Below are positions 26,556-35,408 of a stretch of 64,000 nucleotides of DNA, one piece after another (the stretch's first letter is position 1; the number at the start of each line of letters is the position of its first letter). The position numbers and the translations under genes were made by a program. The notes under the pieces are model-generated. The model had not been told where the DNA came from, did no database searches, and saw only the letters and a list, made by a program, of their open reading frames with translations. Source of the stretch: Neoaliturus tenellus (Eukaryota; Arthropoda; Insecta; Hemiptera; Cicadellidae). The stretch covers positions 75,223,290 to 75,287,289 of the forward strand of contig CM061537.1 of NCBI GenBank assembly GCA_030545055.2. The letters run 5' to 3'.

Positions 26556-26912
26556 ATGTCTGCTATGAACGTCCCAGCCTCTACCTCTGGCCCGGTCGCC
26601 TCCAACTCCAGCCCGAGCATTGGACCAATCCGATCGGCGCCTTCGTCAAGAAGTCGTGTCCGATTCTCCGGCTTTGGTCCTGTGAGGAAGGAGTTGCGGA
26701 GCAGCGGAGCGTCTCAACCAACCACGACGGATGCATCAACTCAGACTCCACCAAACATCATCGAGTGGTACGACGAAGTGATAGAGCAAAGGGACAGAAT
26801 GCTAGAGAATACTCGCAGGGAGCTACTTTATGTCAGGAGTAAATGGGAAAAACTGATTAAGAAGTGTGAAAGCCTGTTGGACAGTGATGATAGTGAGGAT
26901 GAGAGTGGATAG
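26556..26912 (+). CDS. Ser-rich coiled-coil accessory protein (118 aa, element B)
   Basis: Starts MSAMNVPASTSGPVASN at the first ATG after a CACC box. The N-terminal half is a disordered Ser/Pro/Arg-rich region. Residues 70-110 form a charged helix (WYDEVIEQRDRMLENTRREL) and the tail is acidic (DSDDSEDESG). The same layout occurs in the next gene (27187), so the two are probably paralogs. Upstream are a C-tract, a CCCCACCACT box at about 26470 and GTATATATAGG. Confidence 0.65.
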   Translation: MSAMNVPASTSGPVASNSSPSIGPIRSAPSSRSRVRFSGFGPVRKELRSSGASQPTTTDASTQTPPNIIEWYDEVIEQRDRMLENTRRELLYVRSKWEKLIKKCESLLDSDDSEDESG

Positions 26913-26983
26913 GTGTGTGGGTAAAGACTTGGACTGGGACTTGTGTGTATGTATGAATGTGTGCGTGAATGTGAAATACAGAG

Positions 26984-27042
26984 CGGGGGATAGATCACTC
27001 TGTGGCAATGGACTAACATGCCACTTAGTGATCTATCCCCCG
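26984..27042. terminator. intergenic palindrome, copy 1 of 5
   Basis: CGGGGGATAGATCACTCTG... pairs with ...TTAGTGATCTATCCCCCG. It lies between the 118-aa gene and the promoter of the next. Followed by TGGCCTTGACCC at 27062. Confidence 0.85.
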
Positions 27043-27061
27043 TTCTGGTAATGTTTTTGGA

Positions 27062-27125
27062 TGGCCTTGACCCACTTTACCAAGGCTAGCTAGTACCCCC
27101 ACCACTGATAAGTGTATATATACGG
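27062..27125 (+). promoter_or_regulatory. accessory promoter module (element B)
   Basis: TGGCCTTGACCCAC at 27062, a TACCCCCACCACTGA box near 27092 and GTGTATATATACGG near 27112, followed by the gene at 27187. This is the fullest version of the module. Confidence 0.65.
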
Positions 27126-27186
27126 GTATTGATGTGCAGTTTGGTTATTCTGCTTTGTATCGCTTAGCTGAATACCTCACTTCAAC

Positions 27187-27651
27187 ATGGCTTCCAACTG
27201 CAAAACTTCTCAGGCTTCCTCTTCTTCTTCAAGAAGGCGTGCTGCCAACGTCCTGCCTGCTACTCGTGGACCTGCTCGACCATTCCACAGCATAACTGTT
27301 GCTCGGGCAAACGCCTGCAAAGCTCCAATGCTACGGACCTTGCTGGAGGTGAGCCAAGACGGGCAAGGCTTGCTCAGTCCTGGTCAACGGCAGGAGCAAG
27401 AAAGGCGTATGGCGTACTACAGGCTGCAGGGTGTAGTTCCCAGCTTGAAGTTAGGCGATCCGAGAGTAGCAAGCATCAACGAGGCAGCGGACTACATATC
27501 ACACCTTCACAGTGTTTTAGAAGTAAAGGACCAACAAATTGAAAACTTAAAAGAACAATTGAAACAATTTAACTTTAATCCTGTGGAGTTTGTGGAAGCA
27601 GTGATGAGTGATAGTGATGATGAAGGAACTGAATATATATTGGGTATGTAA
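27187..27651 (+). CDS. coiled-coil / possible helix-loop-helix accessory protein (154 aa, element B)
   Basis: A Ser/Arg-rich N-terminus (SSSSSRRRAANVLP) is followed by QEQERRMAYYRLQGVVPSL, a loop, then EAADYISHLHSVLEVKDQQI continuing into a leucine-spaced helix, and an acidic tail (SDSDDEG). The VPSL and AADYISHL pieces in this spacing recall helix 1 and helix 2 of bHLH-zipper proteins of the Myc/Max group. The basic DNA-contact residues are mostly absent and helix 1 is short. A dimerising regulator is a hypothesis; it could simply be a coiled coil. It is flanked by palindromes and a nuclear-receptor-site promoter. Confidence 0.6.
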   Translation: MASNCKTSQASSSSSRRRAANVLPATRGPARPFHSITVARANACKAPMLRTLLEVSQDGQGLLSPGQRQEQERRMAYYRLQGVVPSLKLGDPRVASINEAADYISHLHSVLEVKDQQIENLKEQLKQFNFNPVEFVEAVMSDSDDEGTEYILGM

Positions 27652-27703
27652 TGAAAGACTTGGACAGGGACATGTGTGTGTGTGTGTGTGTGTGTAGAAT
27701 ACA

Positions 27704-27768
27704 GAGCGGGGGATAGACTACTTTGCGGCAATGGACTAGCATGCTGCTTAGTGGTCTATCCCCCGCTC
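27704..27768. terminator. intergenic palindrome, copy 2 of 5
   Basis: GAGCGGGGGATAGACTACTT pairs with its imperfect complement ending TATCCCCCGCTC. A GTGTGTGT tract precedes it. TGACCTTGACCC follows at 27785 and GGTATAAAAGAGG at about 27825. Confidence 0.85.
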
Positions 27769-27894
27769 AAAGGGTAGCATTGGATGACCTTGACCCACTT
27801 TACAGCAAGGACAACCGGTTAACTGGTATAAAAGAGGGGGGTCTGTACATCCCGACTTCATTCTGCTTTGAACCTTCCAGTGGAACGCTAGAAA

Positions 27895-28221
27895 ATGAGT
27901 GGATCACTGATCATTGGTAAGGAGTGGGAGTATGTAACCATAAACTATTTAAACTGTAAAGGGATGTTGAAGAAGGTGTATGATAATGTTAAAAGAATGG
28001 TTGTTGAAGAAGGTAGGGTAGTGATTGTAGCGTGGAAGAAGAAGCAGTATACAGGACAACAAGTGAGAGCAAGTGACTTTGGGGGGAATAGTGTGTTTCA
28101 AATTGGACGAGCGAACTTGGTTAATTTGGACATTGTGTTTTGGGACTTGGAAAGGTTAATTGAAAATAGTGGCAAACATGGGGAACTCTTAATTGGCAGG
28201 GAGGACAGAGTATATGAGTAA
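27895..28221 (+). CDS. small accessory protein (108 aa, element B)
   Basis: Starts MSGSLIIGKEWEYVTINYL. The first half, WEYVTINYLNCKGMLKKVYD with a final strand VVIVAWKKK, is strand-helix-strand. The second half (VFQIGRANLVNLDIVFWDLE) may repeat the pattern. TATA (GGTATAAAAG) and TGACCTTGACCC precede it and a palindrome follows. Function unknown. Confidence 0.65.
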   Translation: MSGSLIIGKEWEYVTINYLNCKGMLKKVYDNVKRMVVEEGRVVIVAWKKKQYTGQQVRASDFGGNSVFQIGRANLVNLDIVFWDLERLIENSGKHGELLIGREDRVYE

Positions 28222-28279
28222 GTGTAAAAGACTGGGGGCTTATGTGTGTGTGTAAAGACTAGGACTTGTGTGGAATACA

Positions 28280-28344
28280 GAGCGGGGGATAGATCACTTT
28301 GCGGCAATGGACTAGCATGCTGCTTAGTGGTCTATCCCCCGCTC
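28280..28344. terminator. intergenic palindrome, copy 3 of 5
   Basis: GAGCGGGGGATAGATCACTT pairs with ...TCTATCCCCCGCTC; nearly identical to copy 4. Followed by TGGCCTTGACCC at 28361 and CATATAAAGG. Confidence 0.85.
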
Positions 28345-28480
28345 AAAGGGTATTATTGGATGGCCTTGACCCATATAAAGGTAGAGGGGGAATGGGTAAT
28401 AGGAGGGGGAAATTGGTATATATGTAGGACTGATGAATAAAGCATTTAGTCAAGCATTTGTCTAGACACTATCAACAACA

Positions 28481-28732
28481 ATGGAGAGCTTCAGTGTTGA
28501 GTTCATCCTCTTGGAAGAAGACATCAACGAAGTGGTGGAACTTATAGAGGAGAAGACCAGCCAGGGCACATTGGAACTTGTGAATTGCGAACCGTTGGAC
28601 AATGCCGCAATCGATAAGATTGCATATTTCATGATGCATTTGTATAACGAACAAACAACCAATATGGAGTTTGTGCAGTACCTTTATCAAAACCAAGTAA
28701 ATGTGCGAGTGACAATTACTTGGTGGCAGTAA
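28481..28732 (+). CDS. small acidic accessory protein (83 aa, element B)
   Basis: Starts MESFSVEFILLEEDINEVVE. It has an N-terminal strand and an acidic helix, then LELVN, then a hydrophobic helix (IAYFMMHLY) and final strands (VRVTITWWQ). It lies between palindromes 3 and 4 under a nuclear-receptor-site promoter. TAATAATAAAG near the stop includes an AATAAA signal, which is rare among these genes. No homolog recognised. Confidence 0.6.
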   Translation: MESFSVEFILLEEDINEVVELIEEKTSQGTLELVNCEPLDNAAIDKIAYFMMHLYNEQTTNMEFVQYLYQNQVNVRVTITWWQ

Positions 28733-28799
28733 TAATAAAGTGTAACATATGGATGTGGACTTGGATGTGGACTTGGACTTGAGTGTGGTCTGCGGAATA

Positions 28800-28864
28800 G
28801 AGCGGGGGATAGATCACTTTGCGGCAATGGAGTAGCATGCTGCTTAGTGGTCTATCCCCCGCTC
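28800..28864. terminator. intergenic palindrome, copy 4 of 5
   Basis: GAGCGGGGGATAGATCACTT with matching 3' arm; differs from copy 3 by very few bases. TGACCTTGACCC at 28881 and GGGGGTATAAAAAGG near 28913 follow. Confidence 0.85.
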
Positions 28865-28962
28865 AAAGGGTATCTTTACGTGACCTTGACCCACATAAAT
28901 TGTATAGTTGGTGGGGGTATAAAAAGGGTAAGCAAATTGGATGGATACAACACTTCCATACC

Positions 28963-29355
28963 ATGGCTCCACTTGACAACACCGTGTTCCATCGCAACAG
29001 AATTGTCTCTATTCTGGAGGTAATACCTCTAGAAATTATAGAAGTAGAGGACCAACTACCTGCGGTTGATCAAGAAGAGGAGGAGGAAGAGATAATGGAT
29101 ATTGAAACGGACTCTGACGAAGCTGGTTCAACGGACAATGAGGTGGACTTGCATGCCTACGAAACATTAGAGTCGTCATCTGAGTCGGAAATGGAATTCC
29201 AATTGGAAATCGAAGAAGAAGAAGAACAAGAACAAGACACTCCCCATCGTCCAATGGATAGGATGTTAGTTGCCAGAAGAATTATGTATTGTCATCGCTG
29301 CCTATTCCGTGATGAGGATGATTCCGACTCTGATGGTGATGTTTCACCCTTGTAA
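28963..29355 (+). CDS. acidic accessory protein with E7-like motif arrangement (130 aa, element B)
   Basis: Starts MAPLDNTVFHRNRIVSILEV at the first ATG after the TATA; the longer open frame upstream runs through the palindrome and is not coding. It is extremely acidic. DLHAYETLESSSESEMEF combines an LxxxE-type motif (L-H-A-Y-E, one residue from LxCxE) with a Ser/acidic casein-kinase-like stretch, as in papillomavirus E7. A single CHRC pair lies near the C-terminus. A retinoblastoma-pathway role is a hypothesis: the central Cys is Ala here. Confidence 0.65.
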   Translation: MAPLDNTVFHRNRIVSILEVIPLEIIEVEDQLPAVDQEEEEEEIMDIETDSDEAGSTDNEVDLHAYETLESSSESEMEFQLEIEEEEEQEQDTPHRPMDRMLVARRIMYCHRCLFRDEDDSDSDGDVSPL

Positions 29356-29386
29356 AAAGTTTAAACAAAAAGTTAAAAAAGAATGT

Positions 29387-29445
29387 GAGCGGGGGATAGA
29401 GCACTTTGTAGTAAATGATGCTGCTTAGTGCTCTATCCCCCGCTC
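29387..29445. terminator. intergenic palindrome, copy 5 of 5
   Basis: GAGCGGGGGATAGAGCACTT pairs with ...GTGCTCTATCCCCCGCTC; the loop is shorter and changed from the other copies, yet both arms carry compensating changes (GAGCAC/GTGCTC instead of GATCAC/GTGGTC). TGACCTTGACC follows at 29463. Confidence 0.85.
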
Positions 29446-29742
29446 AAAATAATAATTCCAAATGACCTTGACCTACATAAACTTGCTCAAACAGACATCT
29501 TTGAAAAAACTTGTACAAATTATTGAATCTAGACCAAATATCATCAATTTATCAAGCCTACTGATAAATGTATTACAAACGGTTGTGTAAAGGCTAAATT
29601 TAGCACATGAGTGATAACCTGTTTCCATATGACGTCACTTTCCCCACCTATCTGCCTCGGATATAAAGGGTCCCGGTGGAGTGCGCTGCTCATTATTGCG
29701 TGGACATTCACAGAGTGTGCATTCAAAGCCAAACTGTTTGAA
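29446..29742 (+). promoter_or_regulatory. polymerase promoter region, element B
   Basis: TGACCTTGACC at 29463, then a single CRE, TGACGTCA, at 29630-29637, CCCCACC, and GGATATAAAGGG at about 29658, 80 bp before the polymerase ATG. The CRE matches the octamer repeated in the terminal repeats. Confidence 0.65.
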
Positions 29743-32700
29743 ATGGCTCTTTGCGACATTTGTGGGGAAATCTTTCAAGACGAAGATCTTTTCACCATAC
29801 ACAGAGAATTACATGAAGACGAAGATAGAAAAGAAGATATTACCATGGATGAAATAGACTTAGACTCAATTGACCGGTTTTTGGAAGAGCACCAGAAGCA
29901 GACGGACTACTGGGACAGCTATCTACAGCAAATGCAAAGAAGAAGACCTAGTGTGATCCAATTTGCTGGTGCTGGACCATCTACTGCTACAAGACCTATT
30001 GAAGAAGAGGACACCGAAGAAGAGGACACCGAAGAAGAGGATATGGAAGAAGAAGAACTGGAAGATGTAAGACAACTGCGCACCACAGCCTTGCCAGGAC
30101 GAGTTGTAACACATTTCAAAATTAATAACGTTCAATTGGAATTGGAAACATTCATAACCCAGGCTAAGGAACTTGTTGGTCAAACGTTGAGGGAAGAATT
30201 ACAAAGGCTAAATTTTATTAAATTTGGAATGGTGTTAGAGGCTATGTTTAACAATACTGATGGTGAAACAGCATTGAGAGCATTCATTACCAAAAACCGA
30301 ACCCTTACCTTCACCTCCGACATTGATGATATTATTGAAGAATGCTTGGAGGAACTTATAACCAAACTCCAAGAACATGAAGGAAGAGGATCTGGATGGA
30401 CTTTGTCATCAATCGAAGGTATGGATGTTAGGGTTCATAAACATGGATATGGTTTAAGAGGTAGTAGTTTTATCCCTCTACCAAAGAAAATCCAAAACAC
30501 TAACTCGTGTAGAAATGTTCAAAATGAGGGTAATGAATGTTTCAAGTATGCAATGTTAACCAAGTATGTTAAAAACAATCCTTGTAGAGTTGGTAGAGAA
30601 TACTACGAAAATGAACACCGCTACAACTTTCAAGGTCTTACTTACCCAGTTACTTTAAAAGATATTGACAAATTTGAAAAGAAAAATCCTGGCGTTTCAG
30701 TTAATGTTTTTGGTCTGGATGATTCCAACAACGTTTATCCTTTGCGGGTAGTAAAGGTTGAGCAAAGAAACCATACGGATTTGCTATTGATAACCAAGGG
30801 TGAAATTTCCCATTATGTATGGATAAAAGACTTTGAAGCGTTAGTTGTAAAACAATTGACCAAAAGAGTAAATAGGATTACAGTTTGCAAGAGATGTTTC
30901 TGCTTTTCTTGGAAAGATTCAAGACGTGGAGGATTGGACTGGTTATTGGAACATAAAAGACTTTGCAACGAGAACTATGAAGTAAAGATAAGTCTTCCAC
31001 CGCCTACCCGAGCTTCAATACAATTTAACAAGACAGTTCACCAATACCGAATTCCAATAGTGGTCTATGCAGATTTTGAATCAACGTTAGTACCACAGGA
31101 GCTGCCGGACGGCGAAGTGACTAGAAGAACAAAATATCAGTTGCATCAGCCCAACAGTTTTTGTTTACTAGTTAAATCAACCTTGTCTGAAAACCAATTG
31201 CAAGACTATGGTTTAACATCCACTCCAATACTCTACCGTGGTGAAGAAGCCGCTAAGTATTTTGTAGACCAACTGTACGATATTGCTGGAAAGGTTCAAC
31301 GCTTGTTCGGTAATATTGTACCTATGGAACCTTTAAACCAAAATCAACAAGAAGAATACAACTTAGCGACAAGATGCTATTTATGCAAGAAGATGTTCAG
31401 TGAAGAAAATCCAAAAGTAAGAGATCACGATCACCTGACAGGGTTATACAGAGGAGCTGCTTGTAATTCATGCAATATAAATTACAAACTGCCAAACTTT
31501 ATTCCTGTCGTTTTACACAATCTTAGCGGCTACGACTCCCACTTTATTATCCCGGAGTTAGGAAGAGATGACGGTAAAATTGATGTTCTTGCTACAACAT
31601 TGGAAAAGTACATCAGCTTTTCAAAAACAGTAGGTAAAATTAAACTTCGCTTCGTAGACTCTTACAGATTTATGGCATCTAGTTTAGCCAAATTGTCAGA
31701 GAACCTAAGAAGAGAAGACCTAAAAGAAACCAGAAAAATTGTACCTGAAGATAAATTAGACCTAGTATTACGGAAAGGAGTGTTCCCCTACGATTACATA
31801 ACTTCTACAGAAAAATTTGAAGAAACCAGTCTACCGCCGATTGAAGCCTTCAACAGCAAATTAAACGAAAGTGAAATCTCCGTTGAAGACTACAATCATG
31901 CATGTAATGTTTGGAACCAACTAAACATTCAAACCTTAGGGGAATATTCTGACTTTTATATAAAATTGGACGTAACTCTGCTGTGCGATGTGATGGAAGA
32001 ATTCAGAAACACCTGCTTCTCCGCCTATGGACTGGACCCTCTACACTCGTACACATCTCCAGGATTAGCATGGCAAGCTATGCTAAAGTCAACCAACTGT
32101 CGACTGGAACTTCTAACGGATATTGATATGGTGCTCATGATGGAATCTGGTGTACGGGGCGGTTTGACACAAGCTGTAACACGTCATGTCAAAGCCAACA
32201 ACAAGTACATCCCCGGCTTCGACGAGCAACAACCATCGGTCTACCTTGGCTATTTTGATGCAAACAACCTTTATGGTTGGGCAATGTCAAATCCGCTTCC
32301 CTACGCTGACTTCAAGTGGATCGACCCGGCCACCATCGGAGACATCTCACAGATTCCAAAGGATGGTCCAAAAGGCTATATTTTGGACTGTGATTTTGAA
32401 TACCCGGAGCACCTTCATGACCATCACTACGACTTGCCTCTCCTAGCCAAGACTGAAGTTTCACCGACAGGAAGATGGCCAAAATTGATGATGACCTTGG
32501 AGAATAAGGATCGCTATGTGGCTCACTACTGGGTAGTTCAACAGGCTCTTGAATTGGGTCTACGTATAGTGAGAATTCATAGAGCAATTGAATTCACCCA
32601 GTCTTGTTGGTTGAAACCATATATTGATTCCAACACTGCAAGAAGAGCTGCAGCGACAACAGCATTTGAAAAGGACTTCTATAAATTAATGAACAATGCC

Positions 32701-33483
32701 ATCTTTGGGAAGACCTTGGAGAACAAAAGAAAACACAAAAATGTAAAATTAGTGAGTGATCCTAGGAAATTGGAAAAATTAGTGCAAAAACCAAATTTCG
32801 GAACATCCATGATTATAAACGAAAATCTAGTCGCTGTCAGTATGAAGAAAACAACAATAGTCATGGACCGTCCGTTATACATAGGTATGTCGATTTTGGA
32901 TATAAGTAAAACCCTGATGTATGATTTCCATTATAACAAAATGGTTAAACATTACGGAAGGGAAAACATTGGAGTCGCATACATGGATACGGACGCGTTT
33001 ATCTACTGGATAAAGACTTTGGACATGTATGAAGACCTAAGGACTTTTCCATACAAAGAAGATTTCGATTTTTCTGACTATCCGAAAAACCATCCAAATT
33101 TTAATGAAAAATATAAAAAAGTAATTGGAAAATTCAAAGATGAAGCAAATGGAATGCCTTTAGAAGAAATAGTGGCGCTGATGGCGAAATTGTATTCATT
33201 TAAGATGTACCACGAGAACAACACACCGACAGTGAAGAAAGCAAAAGGAGTGAAGACATCTTATTTGAAAAAACACGTGACATTTGACCACTACAAGACT
33301 TGTTTGTTTGAAGATACTACGATATCAGCAACATTCAACAATATCCGAAGCTTCAAGCATCAAGTCTACAGTGTCACCGAAATTAAAAAAGCGTTGTCAG
33401 CTCGGGATGATAAAAGATACATTATGCCCGACAAAATCCACACTCTTCCTTTTGGCCACTACTCTCTAAACCCTATCAACTAG
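29743..33483 (+). CDS. polB: protein-primed family B DNA polymerase (element B)
   Basis: 1246 aa from the ATG at 29743. The frame is open to a GTG at 29611, but the TATA box lies between, so the shorter start is right. N-terminal C2H2 finger (C4, C7, H20, H24), then an acidic repeat of EEEDTEEEDTEEED type. Exonuclease motif I YADFEST near residue 442; EndoVII-like zinc block with RDHDHLTG near 560; motif A YFDANNLYGWAM near 837; motif B KLMNNAIFGKT near 981; motif C YMDTDAF near 1080. Strongly similar to the copy in element A along the full length but with many substitutions. Intact; should replicate the linear genome from the terminal repeats. Confidence 0.96.
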   Translation: MALCDICGEIFQDEDLFTIHRELHEDEDRKEDITMDEIDLDSIDRFLEEHQKQTDYWDSYLQQMQRRRPSVIQFAGAGPSTATRPIEEEDTEEEDTEEEDMEEEELEDVRQLRTTALPGRVVTHFKINNVQLELETFITQAKELVGQTLREELQRLNFIKFGMVLEAMFNNTDGETALRAFITKNRTLTFTSDIDDIIEECLEELITKLQEHEGRGSGWTLSSIEGMDVRVHKHGYGLRGSSFIPLPKKIQNTNSCRNVQNEGNECFKYAMLTKYVKNNPCRVGREYYENEHRYNFQGLTYPVTLKDIDKFEKKNPGVSVNVFGLDDSNNVYPLRVVKVEQRNHTDLLLITKGEISHYVWIKDFEALVVKQLTKRVNRITVCKRCFCFSWKDSRRGGLDWLLEHKRLCNENYEVKISLPPPTRASIQFNKTVHQYRIPIVVYADFESTLVPQELPDGEVTRRTKYQLHQPNSFCLLVKSTLSENQLQDYGLTSTPILYRGEEAAKYFVDQLYDIAGKVQRLFGNIVPMEPLNQNQQEEYNLATRCYLCKKMFSEENPKVRDHDHLTGLYRGAACNSCNINYKLPNFIPVVLHNLSGYDSHFIIPELGRDDGKIDVLATTLEKYISFSKTVGKIKLRFVDSYRFMASSLAKLSENLRREDLKETRKIVPEDKLDLVLRKGVFPYDYITSTEKFEETSLPPIEAFNSKLNESEISVEDYNHACNVWNQLNIQTLGEYSDFYIKLDVTLLCDVMEEFRNTCFSAYGLDPLHSYTSPGLAWQAMLKSTNCRLELLTDIDMVLMMESGVRGGLTQAVTRHVKANNKYIPGFDEQQPSVYLGYFDANNLYGWAMSNPLPYADFKWIDPATIGDISQIPKDGPKGYILDCDFEYPEHLHDHHYDLPLLAKTEVSPTGRWPKLMMTLENKDRYVAHYWVVQQALELGLRIVRIHRAIEFTQSCWLKPYIDSNTARRAAATTAFEKDFYKLMNNAIFGKTLENKRKHKNVKLVSDPRKLEKLVQKPNFGTSMIINENLVAVSMKKTTIVMDRPLYIGMSILDISKTLMYDFHYNKMVKHYGRENIGVAYMDTDAFIYWIKTLDMYEDLRTFPYKEDFDFSDYPKNHPNFNEKYKKVIGKFKDEANGMPLEEIVALMAKLYSFKMYHENNTPTVKKAKGVKTSYLKKHVTFDHYKTCLFEDTTISATFNNIRSFKHQVYSVTEIKKALSARDDKRYIMPDKIHTLPFGHYSLNPIN

Positions 33484-33540
33484 TAACCTATTCTTCGTCC
33501 TTCTACAACTACGACCTTATTCCTTTCTCCTTCCGTAAAA

Positions 33541-33581
33541 AAATGGGGAACACGGCAAGTCCAACGCCGTGTTCCCCATTT
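33541..33581. terminator. stem-loop after polymerase (element B)
   Basis: AAATGGGGAACACGGC pairs with GCCGTGTTCCCCATTT across 9 nt, followed by T5. It has the same position as 6241-6277 in element A, with different sequence. Confidence 0.65.
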
Positions 33582-33598
33582 TTTTACACAAGTTTGGA

Positions 33599-33618
33599 TG
33601 ACCTTGACCCATATAAAT
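33599..33618 (+). promoter_or_regulatory. integrase promoter, element B
   Basis: TGACCTTGACCCATATAAATG: nuclear-receptor motif fused to a TATA-like element, about 90 bp before the integrase ATG. Confidence 0.6.
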
Positions 33619-33687
33619 GATGTGAATATTTAAAACAACATTCATTGTGATTATACATGTGATACAACAAACATTGAAACCTGCAAT

Positions 33688-34626
33688 ATGAAGGACTTAA
33701 AGCAACAAATTGTCAACGAACTTCATAAACCTGCAAGAAGAAAGTTTCCACGAAGAAATACGGTGATAAAAGGAATTAATGATTTATATCAAGCGGATTT
33801 AATCGAAATGATTCCTTATAGCAAACAAAATAAAGGATATAAATACATATTGACTGTTATTAACTGTTTTTCAAAAATGGCAGATGCTTTACCACTAAAA
33901 GATAAAAGTGGCAAAAGTGTTACAAAAGCAATGGAAACAGCTATACAAAGAGACAAACATACTATTAAACATTTACAAACAGATGATGGAAAAGAATATT
34001 TTAATAAGGAATTTGCAAATTTAATGAAAAAACACAATATAAACCATTATTCAACCAATTCAGAAGTAAAAGCCTCAATAATCGAAAGATTCAACAGAAC
34101 TTTAAAAAGTGCAATGTATAAAATGTTTTCCAACAGAGGATCGCACATATGGATTGATATGTTACCAAAACTTATAAACGATTACAATAACAAATTTCAT
34201 AGGACTATCGGGATGAAACCAAACCAAGTAACTAGTAAAAATGAAAACCTTGTATTAAAACGTATAAAAACGAATACTAAACCAAAAGTTGAAAAACTAA
34301 AGCCTAAAAAATTTAATGTGGGTGATAAAGTGCGAATAAGTAAATATAAAGGTGTATTCAGTAAAAGATACCTGCCAAATTGGACCAATGAGGTTTTTAC
34401 TGTATTCAAAGTACAACCTACAGTACCTGAGACATATATTTTAAAAGATAATAAAGGACAATTGCTTGAAGGAGGGTTTTATGGACATGAAATGTTAAAA
34501 TCAACAGTAGGCGATGTATATTTAGTTGAAAAGGTGTTGCAACGGAAAAAAGATAAGGTCAAAGTACGATGGTTAGGATTTAATAAGACGGAAGATTCTT
34601 GGATACCTAAAAAGGATTTGATATAA
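33688..34626 (+). CDS. int: retrovirus-like integrase with chromodomain (element B)
   Basis: 312 aa. Catalytic D37 (YQADLIEM), D99 (LQTDDGKEYF) and E133 (SIIERFNRTL) occupy the same positions as in element A. The SH3-like segment KVRISKYKGVFSKRYLPNW is identical. The C-terminal chromodomain (VEKVLQRKK...VRWLGF...SWIP) is intact. The 6-bp duplication around element B fits the activity of this enzyme type. It ends 37 bp before the ATPase start, suggesting a shared transcript. Confidence 0.95.
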   Translation: MKDLKQQIVNELHKPARRKFPRRNTVIKGINDLYQADLIEMIPYSKQNKGYKYILTVINCFSKMADALPLKDKSGKSVTKAMETAIQRDKHTIKHLQTDDGKEYFNKEFANLMKKHNINHYSTNSEVKASIIERFNRTLKSAMYKMFSNRGSHIWIDMLPKLINDYNNKFHRTIGMKPNQVTSKNENLVLKRIKTNTKPKVEKLKPKKFNVGDKVRISKYKGVFSKRYLPNWTNEVFTVFKVQPTVPETYILKDNKGQLLEGGFYGHEMLKSTVGDVYLVEKVLQRKKDKVKVRWLGFNKTEDSWIPKKDLI

Positions 34627-34663
34627 CGATAGAGAATCATTTTAGGTTGAACCATTACAAAGG

Positions 34664-35361
34664 ATGGAGATAGTACCACAAAAAGAGAGTTTTACTATTA
34701 ATAATATAGATGAACTCACAGTGGATAATTCAGAATTCAATAGTGGGAAGCATGGCAATTTGTTACCAAACACCGTTCGTTGTCTGGTTACCGGACCTTC
34801 CAACTGTGGAAAAACTAATGTAGTATTCAATTTGATTACAAACCCTAAAGGATTACGATTTAACAATCTATATGTATTTTCAAAATCACTACAACAACCA
34901 AAGTATCAATTATTGGAAAAATACTGACTAATGTGCCTGAAGTTAAATATTTAAAGTTTAATGCAAGCGAGAGTGTCATGCAGCCACAAGAAGCTAAACC
35001 ATTCTCCGTGTTTATATTCGACGATGTATCTTGTGAAAACCAAAACACAATAAGGAATTACTTCGCTATGGGTCGACATAACAACATAGATAGCATTTAT
35101 ATTGGCCAAACTTACAGCAAAATACCTAAACAACTCATTAGAGACAATGCAAACATGTTAATTGTATTTAAACAGGACGAAACCAACCTAAAACATATAT
35201 ATTTTGATCATGTAAATGCGGATATGACATTTGAACGATTTAAAGAGTTGTGTGGAAAGGCTTGGGCTGAAAAGTATGGGTTCCTAACAATTATGAAGGA
35301 ACAACCGCTAAACAATGGTCGATACAGGATAGGATTTGATAAATTTATATTAATACATTAA
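34664..35361 (+). pseudogene. genome-packaging ATPase, broken by one frameshift (element B)
   Basis: The upstream part (34664-34927) keeps Walker A, GPSNCGKT. The remainder, with Walker B (FIFDDVSCEN) and GQTYSKIPKQLIRDNAN, is open in the next frame to 35361. Compared with the intact gene of element A, one base is missing at about 34915-34922. It is the only obvious lesion in the core genes of element B. Given the near-identical terminal repeats, it may be a recent mutation or a sequencing error. If real, packaging would need help in trans, for example from a protein like that of element A. Confidence 0.85.
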
Positions 35362-35408
35362 ACGTGGTATAACACATTCATTGTTGTACAACACGTCTTG
35401 CTACAAAC

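Noticed and set aside
28819..28962. N-terminal extension of the 130-aa acidic protein
   Set aside because: It runs through the intergenic palindrome, nuclear-receptor motif and TATA box; the similar peptide at 27723 is likewise palindrome-derived.
29611..29742. 44-residue extension of the element B polymerase
   Set aside because: Starts at GTG upstream of the TATA box; element A lacks it.
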